Positions 55,313 to 64,000 of a stretch of 64,000 nucleotides of DNA are shown in pieces. The notes beneath the pieces were generated by a model. It had not been told where the DNA came from. It ran no database searches and was given only the letters and a program-made list of their open reading frames with translations. This stretch comes from Steromphala cineraria (taxonomy: Eukaryota > Mollusca > Gastropoda > Trochida > Trochidae), in contig OU744736.1 in assembly GCA_916613615.1 (NCBI GenBank), positions 55,185,600-55,249,599 of the forward strand, given 5' to 3'. The number at the start of each line of letters is the position of its first letter. Within the stretch, counting starts at the first letter, position 1. The translations under genes and the position numbers were made by a program.

Positions 55313-58300
55313 CTGAAGCACATGGATTGAATAAATAGATTTTACCTCCATATTCTCCGCTATAGTAACAGTTTCTCTCCACGAAATAACGATCAAATGA
55401 CGAGCAAATAACGTAATCAAGGAAATTAAGTTGTGTTCAAACAGTAATGATTAAGTTATGATTAAGTAATTGACCATCAATACCAACTTGTTCTTCATCA
55501 TCAACCAGCGTCTAGAATGCCTCTCAAAGAAATAAAGAATTATTTTCCAAATAGTTTTTAAAAATAATTTCATATTGCATTGCTGGCACACTCTTTAAAT
55601 CATAATCACGTCGTTTTAATGTATGATTCGGCAAGTCCCTACACGATAACGAATCATAACATTTCTCATCGCATTGATGATTTCATTTTGTTTAGAGAAA
55701 GTGTTTTTAAAGGTGGCAAGATGATCCGTTATCGAAATTTAAAAATTTAAAATCTATCTGCATTTTCTTGGACCACACGGATACATAATTTAGTTGTGTG
55801 CCTCTTCCTTGAGATATACTACAAGCTGTAAACTTCTCACAAGAGTGATACGGTTTGGTCTACCTTCTTTATCCCACTATTTCCCATGGCGACAGCCGAG
55901 GAATGAAACTCGTATTTTATAGACAGTGAGAGGCGCGGGGTACATAAGATGAAGTGTATTCATCGTATCTACCAAAAACGACTGTTTCACTAAACGTTAA
56001 AAGAGCAGTAGCACGTTTTATGATAATTTTATATTTTAAATTTTTCACTGACAATTGTAAGTTAATGTAAGATGTATTATTTTGACAGTGTCAAAAATCT
56101 CATTACACAAGTCAATCATCCATAGTCAGAGGACAAAGTATGAAGATTCTCATAAAATCCACTGGCGGCCATTTTTTGTGAACACCTTTAATTCATTTTG
56201 TAAAAGAAAAAGTAATAGCAAGGCTAAACTTTACGTTATATATTTAATTACTACTGCTCCATTTAGTTTAAATACATTGTCTTTCTATTGGAACCATTAA
56301 ATTTCATTTTCCTGACATCACCTTATATTCCCCCAAACACGTGCTACTGCCCCTTTAAGATAAAGCCTTTTGTACAATGTCCCATTCATGTACCAGTCCC
56401 TTGGCGACTCCGAGAAAACCGTTTCTCCCTCCTGAGACACAACAAACTCATGTTATAGAACCATTTGATTACAAACACTAATTGGCAAACACCGAAAGAG
56501 TGAAAAACTTCCTTGAAGCAAGTAATTGTCTTGATTTAAAAATGCAAGGTTTTAACATTCCCTTAACGGCAACACAATAGCACCAAAAGGTCATTTCTTT
56601 CGATAAAATGTCACCGGAAATCGGTGACATATGACCTATGTTTGAATCAAATCATATTTATTATACTTTTATTCTTACCATCGTCGTGTGCTGGTTTCTG
56701 AACTTGGATCGCACATTTGTCTTCTCTGTTGTTACACTGCACAGCCTGCCAAAGAGTCAAAGATAGACAAAGTTGAGAACGTTTACAAAAATACTGTTAA
56801 ACACATTGGTGCGATAATAACCATATTAAAATGTTGTATCTCATTTTGTAAGTTTTATTTCCCAATTGTCATTGAATAAGTTTTTGTTCCAAAGACAATC
56901 GAATGATAAGAAAGCTGATACAATAATTATTATTACTATTAGTGAAAAGATCAGAATAATTATAGCTTTCTTATACCGCGCATGTATTGGTGACAAAGCA
57001 TGCTAAAAAGCCATGAGTATTATTACCCTGGAGGGAAAGTATGTTCGGTGCCCCTTGTTCAGGTACCAATTTGTACAGCTGGGTGAACTGAGTGTCACCA
57101 CCGGGATTCGAACCCGCGCCTTCAGCGTGAGACACAAGCATGCTTACCATTATTATTTGTTTATACACCCATTGTACTATATCAGTACCATTTACATTCA
57201 TAGAGGTCATTACGCAAATATACTTTAAATAATATAATACTTATTTAAAAACTTATTTTTTTACTTATTTATACTTAATATAAAATCCTTTAACTGATAC
57301 ATGTGAGTGTACAGTACTAGTATAATTATCTGCTATCACTATTCACAATGCCCTACTACCAAGAACAAGATTCAATAGTGTCTCAGCGATAGTTTAAAGG
57401 GAATCAACAACCTAGCTTGTGAAACCTAATTGACCATCATAATGAGAGCATCCAGACGGGTAAAGGGGGGTCACGTGACACAAACTTTGTACTGGTTGTC
57501 AGCTTAAGCGGTTCATAACTTAACGATTTCGTCCCTACTAAGCATTTACGACTTTTTCGGGGCCCTGCTAATAAAACTCTGGAAGTTAAAAATTCAGGTT
57601 GCAGATCCCCTTAAACGCACGAATTTTGATCGGAGTGAATAAGAGTATGTTAGTCGGAATGATCCCCTTATAATGAGGCGTGTTCTTTGAATTTATGCTT
57701 CGATTTAATGATCTTCTCTCTCAAAGTTTCTAGTTGTACATGTCTAATTATTTTGGGATATAGATTATCAATATTTCAACCGTTTCCGATAAACAGGATG
57801 CTTCAAGGACGAACGCTAATTGGCAACGTTTCGTCGGTAAGATCGATATTGACGTATTTCACCTACTTATGGTTTTTACTTATCTACGATCAGGTGTTTA
57901 GGTCCATGGCCTCTTCAAAATGTTTCGTAATAAAACTACGCTTGTTATTTCCCCAAGTATTTCACAACGTAAATGTTATACTAATTTCGGTATAAAACAA
58001 TATAAAATAGTCAATGTCACCTTTTCGCAATGTAAAAACAATATAAAAGAATCAACGTCAACTTTTAGGTTTGGCTGATGGAACGATAAATCATTACTTA
58101 TGTTAAACACTTCATATTTATTCTCTACTCACATATGCTACCCAAATTATTGATCCTTACGATTTGTATATATAGGACAGTTTCTGGACAAGACAAACAA
58201 CAACAGTGAGAGAGGGAATATCTTGTTAAATACGAGCGTTTTCCATGTTGAGCATTCTTGATGCATGCGATGTCTGAATTCAGTGGAAAGTGAATATGAT

Positions 58301-59741
58301 GTTTTGTTTGATAGAAAAGAGACGGGAAAATGAAGAAACATTGCCTTTTTGTAACAGAGTTTACAAGAAGAGAAGATAACAAGTATAGCCTCTAGAACAT
58401 GCCTATTGTTACATTGATGTTTTTATTTAGAAACACTTTTCAAAAGACATCCAGGTACATGTTTTATACCATTTATGTGAACAAACGATGTGTCATAGAA
58501 CGGGAATGTTTATAATAATATATTATATAATATAATATTCTTTCTAGATTTAAATGTTTTGAGTGTCCAAGAGATTGTGTAAGCCCTCAGATTAACATCA
58601 CAGCTGCGTATCTTAAGTTTGTCCACTTGCTTGCGTACCTTAGTGCAAATACCATTTAAACTGGGTTTCATTTTGACGTCAATATAAAAACTCCAGGAGC
58701 ACCTACAAGGGACAACCAATTAACCATCAGTAAAATAATCATTCCCAAACCATATTTCGGGATTGTCTTGTCACTGGTACTGAATTTAGATATTTGGCAT
58801 GATTAAATAGACAGATGGGGTCATATTTATGAAATTCAGATTTTCTTAAATTTCGATTTAAATATTCCATATAAACATTGTAAGAAAGAAATTAGTACAA
58901 TAACATTGCATTGATACAAAGGAACAAAGATGATTAAGGTCTATTGATCACTAATGAAGGATTTTGTAGCGAAAAATACAAAATAGTGTTGTCGAAATTT
59001 TGACCCCTTGTCATTTCAATGCCCTGCCAAATTAGTTACGGTTATCTTTAAGGTATGGCATACGAATATGTTAACGCAACTGAATGTTAACTGATATATT
59101 TAAATTTCAACATTATCCGTTTCGTTTACGCATTGCTAGAATGCCCCAAAGACATTCCAAATTTCATGATATTTGCACAAAAAACGCAGGTAAGTGAACA
59201 AACTTAAGATACGCAGCTGAAGATAATTTACTTCCGTCAACGACAACAATATTGAACCTACCTGAAACTGATGTTCAACCAGATCCACGCCACACGCCTC
59301 TGATGCAACGTTGCTACACTGGTAACACTGCAGACTACAGCCTGTAGTAACATCAGTATAATTTGAAATATTCGGACATTTAAAAAAAATTTAAAGACTA
59401 TCTTACAATATCCTATAATCAATCGGACACTCCCTCCATCGTTGCATCCATTCTATCACAAGAGATTGAAATATGAACTTTGAATGATTTAGTATCTCAA
59501 AATTGTCTTGCAACTTTGAAATAATTCAAGTTTGTCTGTTCTTGAAGAACAAGTTATATGGATAGTCAACTTCTTTATTGCATGAAATGTCTGTTCTTGT
59601 GGTCAATGCGTGCCTCTCATACTCTGACCATTATCAGTCCATGTAAACAAACAATTAGACAGATTGGTTGAATACAGTAGACTTACCTTGAGAGACCAAC
59701 GTCAGGAAAATACACAACACCCCTGTATTAAGGGATAGCAT
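55134..59741 (-). CDS. Ly6/uPAR-family secreted protein 2 (4 exons)
   Basis: Paralogue of the gene at 46.9-54.4 kb, read convergently. Exons 59741-59687, 59341-59262, 56745-56679 and 55312-55134 join to 126 aa; internal exons are again 80 and 67 nt and phases 1, 0, 1. Signal peptide MLSLNTGVLCIFLTLVSQ, then LQCYQCSNVASEACGV, AVQCNNREDKCAIQVQK, and WVGVLRGCYESGM ... YCFCHTDGCNGDQDGD. Eleven cysteines after the signal region: the Ly6 ten plus one at the start of exon 2. It ends in an acidic tail without a hydrophobic GPI signal, so it is probably secreted. The DDxWVGVLRxCYE exon junction is shared with gene 1. Poly(A) signal at 55065-55060. Confidence 0.85.
55315..56080. other. Ly6 gene 2 intron 3, no other feature
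   Basis: AT-rich intron; nothing recognised before the TTAA-type repeat. Confidence 0.5.
56085..56358. mobile_element. short TTAA-type repeats (copy 3)
   Basis: 56085-56190 is the inverted form of the 37.12-kb MITE. 56190-56358 matches 27400-27567 (ATTCATTTTGTAAAAGAAAA ... CTACTGCCCCTTTAA). The two modules are adjacent in the same order here and at 27.4 kb. Confidence 0.65.
56679..56745 (-). CDS. Ly6 gene 2, exon 3
   Basis: 67 nt between TTTGGCAG and GTAAGA: AVQCNNREDKCAIQVQKPAH then DD and a split Asp codon. Confidence 0.88.
57030..57140 (-). mobile_element. SINE head fragment
   Basis: Minus strand CTCACGCTGAAGGCGCGGGT, TTCGAATCCCGG (B box), then GTTCACCCAGCTGTACAAAT. Same head-to-body junction as the 15.2-kb SINE, truncated. 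Intron 2 of Ly6 gene 2. Confidence 0.65.
57145..59255. other. Ly6 gene 2 intron 2, no other feature
   Basis: 2.1 kb AT-rich intron with several 60-100-codon frames and no domain or splice support. A 12-bp TAT/ATA-rich palindrome near 58515. Confidence 0.45.
59262..59341 (-). CDS. Ly6 gene 2, exon 2
   Basis: 80 nt between TACTACAG and GTAGGT: CSLQCYQCSNVASEACGVDL then VEHQFQ. Confidence 0.88.
59687..59741 (-). CDS. Ly6 gene 2, exon 1 (signal peptide)
   Basis: ATG at 59741 (a TAA precedes it in frame), 18 codons plus 1 nt, G|GTAAGT donor. Hydrophobic core VLCIFLTLV. Confidence 0.85.
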
Positions 59742-59744
59742 GTT

Positions 59745-60715
59745 TAAAGTTCATGTACATGTAAAATGAAAGCACATGCAGTTTCACAGCGTTGAATTGA
59801 TGACAGCTCTAACTGTTAAATGTCAGACTTGAGCTTAATAACAGGAAGTTGACTGTAGAAAAGGTCAACAAGAAATAATGGCATGCAGGTATTAAATGAC
59901 AAACTTGAAGAACAGTGGATACATATCATCAACATAACAAGTTAATAAAGATCAACGGTTGATATCGTTTGAACATCTATCCTTTAAATGACAAAATGAT
60001 GACATTCATTTGTTTTCAATTACTACACTAAAGCAGTCATATAACTGTTCTACTTATTCCTTCACTATCATTGCACACAATAATGAGTAATACCGTACGC
60101 AAATACTAAAATGTTATGATTCACAGTGTTCGTATTTCCAGTTATATATATGCGCGAGGTCTGCTGTATTGACGAGGAGCCAACAAAACTCAAACATAAG
60201 AAAACGTTTACAACAATTCAGCTTAATCAAAGGCAAAGTCAAATATGACGACCTTTCGCCCTGAAGTATACTTATGAAATGTCAAAGATGATTGCGACAG
60301 CACAAGTGGAATTACAACTTGCAAATAGGTAACTGCATAAATGAGTCAATGATTTGCCATCTGACTCGGAATAATGGCCTAGTAACAAGTTGCATTAAAG
60401 TGACAGAGATTTTGTTGTTGGGTCACCCATTTCAATCTTGATCATTTATTATGGATTTATTGAAGAAGTAACGCATGTGGCTGAAAATGACCAACTAAAT
60501 TAAGTTTTGTGAATGTTACTAAAACATATCGATATAAAAATTCTTGACATTTTTTGCAGATAAAAAGTAGTAATTAAGCTGAACTAGCTGCTCAAGTGTT
60601 TACATGTAAACCTGTTTACTCAACGGTAATTGAAACGCAATTTGAAATATAATAATTCCTAATCAACTGAATTAACAACATAGACACGAAACAACGAGAA
60701 AATATAACTATTAAA
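59745..60715. other. no gene seen
   Basis: 5' flank of Ly6 gene 2 and spacer. No clear TATA box or CRE. Confidence 0.4.
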
Positions 60716-60779
60716 CTGTGCAAATGTCCGACGGGAACTGTTGGACTCACATCAACATCTATGGCGTCATGATTAGGCA

Positions 60780-61020
60780 GACACGGAAGGGGTGTTTTTC
60801 AGTCAGTATCGTCTTCGTCCATCTTGTGTTTACAGATTTGTCAGCAATCGTTGGGGCTTTGAGAGAAACGGGCATCACAGAAGATGTTGTGGGATTGGTT
60901 CCGTATGCTGTTTCAGAGCTTCATCCCACAAAGGTTCGATTGGATTTCAATGTGGATTGGACGAGTGTCCACCTCTCAGGCGATAAATCGGTTCTAGTCT
61001 ATCTGTAAACGAAAGGTTGC
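60780..61020 (-). pseudogene. possible Tc1/mariner transposase scrap
   Basis: Minus strand reads HSSNPH, a stop, then NPIEPLWDEALKQHTEPIPQ, resembling the SPDLNPIExLWDEL motif at the third catalytic residue of Tc1/mariner transposases. Flanking residues do not extend the match convincingly and no terminal repeats are seen, so the call rests on one motif. Confidence 0.25.
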
Positions 61021-61159
61021 ACATTGTTAATGGCGTCCTAGTCTGATACCAAGAAAAGGACGTATTACCAACGTATTTAAAACTGGGTTGCCGTACTACG
61101 AATTGAATTTTTCGACCCTTCCAATGTCTATTGAAACGATCGGGAATTGATTGCATTCC

Positions 61160-62295
61160 GTTTGTAGACAGTTGTTACCACGTTATATTCATTATATTTT
61201 AAAGGTCAACATATTCAGTTAAAAGAGTGTAATAATGTAAGTAACAATATCCAGCACACAAGATCTGTCTATTGTGTTGTTTTTTGTTGTGTTGTTGACT
61301 TTTTACATTTTCTATCTATTACCAGAAAGACCAAACATAAAAAAGTACGCGGCATTGCCCCCTTAATCAAACAACTTACTAATCACTGTAATATCCTAGA
61401 AATCGTCACCATGTAGGCAGTGATAGCCAGTGATAAAGCTTTTCTAAGTTAAATCTATTGATTGTCGTTATTCATCCAACGACATTTACAAAATGTAGAA
61501 ATGCAGTTTGATTAAACTTGACAGTGCTACGAGGAATAAAGGTGTGCAAATATTGACTCACATGAGTTTAAAACTCCACACACGCTGTTCTTCGTCACAG
61601 GCTGTGGAGAGAAAACCGCTGATATATCAAAGTTCTTATCCCGACAGAACAAATATCTGTAAATCTTATTCCTCAAAAGGTAGATTTTAAGAAACTGTGT
61701 AGAAATTGTACACACAAGTGATGAGTATATTAAAGGCTTTTTGTGGGATATCTAAGTTAGTCCAGGTGTTTCGCCTTCGCAGATTAGATTGTCTTATTCT
61801 AAGGGATAAACATGACGAGGAGCCTCTATCCGGATGGATAAATCCTTTGCTAGATTAATTCGCTTATACATCATTCAGGATATACAAATACAATATTTTG
61901 TATTTTAAAGAAATAACTTAAAATTGGTCTTGATAAGTCTTTTATTTTTTCTCAGGATATAAAATCAATGATAAATCTGGTTATGAATTATAGATTCGTA
62001 ACTCGGCGTTTAATTCTAAAGCCATGGCTCTTCTTAACTTTCCTCTTTGTTGAGTCGGGATGTTCTCCTGCCCTTGAATCCCATCTCGATCGTATGTGGA
62101 CATATCCATGCTTGCGATTGCTCTTAAATAGACATTTTTCTTCATCGTCTCCTGATGCACACTGGAGCAGTTGACGCAGACAATGTTCTATACTTCACGC
62201 GATGTGTGTCGCGATTGTCATTTTAGCGCCATATCCGCATCTGGTTACAGTTCAATATGACATATGCAAAAAATATAGAGTTGCCATTCTTAAGC
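61160..62295. other. no gene seen
   Basis: AT-rich, short frames only; 3' flank of the single-exon gene. Confidence 0.4.
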
Positions 62296-62301
62296 TATCA
62301 A

Positions 62302-63027
62302 CTAGTCGCCAAGCAGGAGGTTGTCGATAATGCGGTCGACGTCTTTGCTATTGCTTGTCACTTCCTGATTAATGTTGATGGAGCTTGCAACAAGTGCTTC
62401 AAGGAAGTCGTCGTCCAATCGAAAGTATATTCCTTCGTAGTTATATTCTTTTTTAAGAAGGACTGGTTTGAGATCTGAAAGAGAGTATGCATAGTTTTGG
62501 TATTCCCTCGTTTCTCTGTCTTGGATTGCAATTAAAGCCTTTCTATGGTCTTTGGTATAATCTAACACAGGGTACAGAATTAACTTCCTCTTCAGACATG
62601 TGGAGTAGGTACAGAAGTTTTCGGTGAACTTTATTTGGGCTGCGGCCTCTATCAGTCGTTGCCTCCTGCTCTTCTGGGGTGGACTGGGGCGTACAGGGAC
62701 AGCAGAGCTCACTGTTTCAATCACATCCACTTTCGGAGCAGGTGGTTGTGGTTTCAGAGCAGGGGCTGTAGGAGGCTTTTCTGCAGGTGAAGTCGTCTTT
62801 GTCGGTGCTGCGTCGGCGGCTGTGGTAGTCGAGGGAGTTGCAGAGACGTTTTTAGATGTGTGAGTTTCCTGTCGTATGGTGGTGTCAAACACGATGGTGA
62901 AAGTCTTTTGGCCGTTCTCTATATCATTCGTGATATAGTAGGACTTGACTAGATACTTCAGGCAGTTATTTAGGTCATCGAGAAGAGCCTTTGGGAGAGG
63001 TCCGGTAAGTGAGCTAACTTGATCCAT
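62302..63027 (-). CDS. single-exon gene, unknown 241-aa protein
   Basis: Intronless minus-strand frame, ATG at 63027, stop TAG at 62302-62304. Not recognised. Residues 1-55 (MDQVSSLTGPLPKALLDDLN, LKYLVKSYYI) look like a small folded alpha/beta segment. Residues 60-125 are low complexity, rich in A, T, P, K (SATPSTTTAADAAPTKTTSP). A basic patch SRRQRLIEAAAQ near 120 is followed by a C-terminal folded segment of about 100 aa (KRKLILYPVLDYTKDHRKAL, YNYEGIYFRLDDDFLEALVA). There are no transmembrane helices or signal peptide, so it is probably intracellular. Higher GC in the linker and a TATA box upstream support a real gene. The ordered-linker-ordered layout suggests an adaptor or retrogene; domestication of a viral or transposon gene is possible but unshown. 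Confidence 0.65.
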   Translation of the reverse strand: MDQVSSLTGPLPKALLDDLNNCLKYLVKSYYITNDIENGQKTFTIVFDTTIRQETHTSKNVSATPSTTTAADAAPTKTTSPAEKPPTAPALKPQPPAPKVDVIETVSSAVPVRPSPPQKSRRQRLIEAAAQIKFTENFCTYSTCLKRKLILYPVLDYTKDHRKALIAIQDRETREYQNYAYSLSDLKPVLLKKEYNYEGIYFRLDDDFLEALVASSININQEVTSNSKDVDRIIDNLLLGD

Positions 63028-63119
63028 CACTGCGAGTTAAGCGAGAGCACACTGGAGTTGTACAGTGTTCCACAGAGAGACTGCAGATGTATGCCTCCCT
63101 CTCCCTGGATGTCCTCCTG

Positions 63120-63126
63120 CTATATA
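63120..63126 (-). promoter_or_regulatory. TATA box of the 241-aa gene
   Basis: Minus-strand TATATAG in CAGCTGTATATAGCAGG, about 95 bp before the ATG, leaving room for a ~65-nt 5' UTR without an intron. Confidence 0.5.
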
Positions 63127-63129
63127 CAG

Positions 63130-64000
63130 CTGACTGTCAACACACTGTCAGTATGACACTGATGCTTCTCTCACGTGTCACGTGGCTTTGTTTAAGCCAG
63201 CGCTCTAATTAAGATTATTTACAATTTGATCATCTATCTAAAGGACTGTGTAATTCAATTAGTTACAGCAACACAAGCTCACAGTTTGACTACTTTGTAT
63301 GGAGAAACAGGTACATTCCCTATTTATGTTTATGTTGAGAAAATGATGATTTCATTTTGGCTTGGACTAATTACATTTGAAAATTCCAATGGATAGTGAA
63401 TTAACATGTATGTATTATTTCTGTATCTAATTACCTCTGTGAGTGGTCTTTGTGGAAATAGAATTGATTGATTGAAATTGGTTGATTAGAGTGGATCCTT
63501 CCGAAACACTAACAAGTAGTTATATCACACCTATATAACTTGTTAAATAATCAGTGTATGTGGCTTGGGTTGTTAAATAATCAGTCAATGCGGCTTTGGT
63601 TGTTTAGTAGTCAATGTGTGTCGCTTGGGGGTTGATGAGATGAAAGACTTCTATCTCTTCAGAGGATTATTTGCCCTTCTTTTAAGAAAATACTTTTGAC
63701 TTTAACTTTGTTATTGCTTTTAATGAAATAATACCAATGGCTTTCCTCGAGATAAAAATTACAAACACAAAATCAACGAATTACGAAATGTAGCATATCA
63801 GACAACTTATAAATTATACAATTTATAAAATCCCCCCTCCCTCCCACTCTATTTCAAACTCCAAATTAATTCAATTTTATTTTTTACCACTTTAGAACTT
63901 TTATTAACTTTACTTGGGTGTCTATGACCTATTCTAAATTTCATGCCCCGTTTTTGGAAATAGCTAAGGCATAGACCCCACGTCGGCGACATCGCCTAAT
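63130..64000. other. no gene seen
   Basis: AT-rich; near 63530-63620 a 40-50 bp unit (TTGTTAAATAATCAGTGTATGTGGCTTGGG) is repeated about three times in tandem. Confidence 0.5.

Noticed and set aside
63025..63030. Start of the 241-aa gene one codon earlier
   Set aside because: That codon is GTG; the ATG at 63027 is the expected eukaryotic start.

Overview
This is an AT-rich, intron-rich metazoan nuclear window, almost certainly from a mollusc and most likely a bivalve. The evidence is (i) secreted C1q-domain exons of the coiled-coil + C1q type that is greatly expanded in bivalves, (ii) the common molluscan interspersed repeats that open with 'GCCCCCGAATC' or 'TTTTTAGCTCATCTGG' followed by CCGT-rich runs, and (iii) decayed non-LTR retrotransposons and tRNA-derived SINEs. 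Gene density is low. Most of the sequence is introns and layered repeats, and most open frames in it are chance. Species cannot be fixed from sequence alone.

Layout. 0-1.2 kb: terminal exon of a C1q-domain gene (+). 1.2-7 kb: a SINE, two LINE scraps, a stem-loop and a 57-bp C1q exon relic. 7-20 kb: palindromic hairpin elements, a 1-kb AACGTT-rich tandem array, CRE-palindrome clusters, two Rex1-like LINE remnants, a tRNA-like SINE and a TA-flanked MITE. 21-38 kb: a possible promoter and weak exon-like segments on +, embedded in a TTAA-flanked 1.5-kb element, a tandem duplication (26.7-28.5 kb) and a string of molluscan repeats carrying internal ~140-bp tandem units (29-37 kb). 38-42 kb: a second AACGTT array that cuts into a decayed C1q gene (-); its signal-peptide/coiled-coil exon is intact but its two C1q exons are broken. 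42-46 kb: more hairpins and a TTAA MITE.

46.9-59.7 kb is the best genic region: two complete four-exon Ly6/uPAR (three-finger) genes arranged tail to tail. Internal exons are 80 and 67 nt in both, with intron phases 1, 0, 1, so they are paralogues from an inverted duplication. Both encode short secreted proteins without a GPI tail. Intron 2 of the first contains an exact inverted copy of the 3' end of its own exon 2 plus the donor site. 62.3-63.1 kb holds a single-exon gene (-) for an unrecognised 241-aa protein with a TATA box.

Most unusual signal: at least ten hairpin elements across the window have largely unrelated arms but share one grammar. Two CTCG boxes in the same orientation sit at the apex, and further CTCG boxes sit at mirrored positions along the arms, again on the same strand. 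The boxes therefore break the otherwise near-perfect inverted symmetry. I do not recognise this as a described element class.
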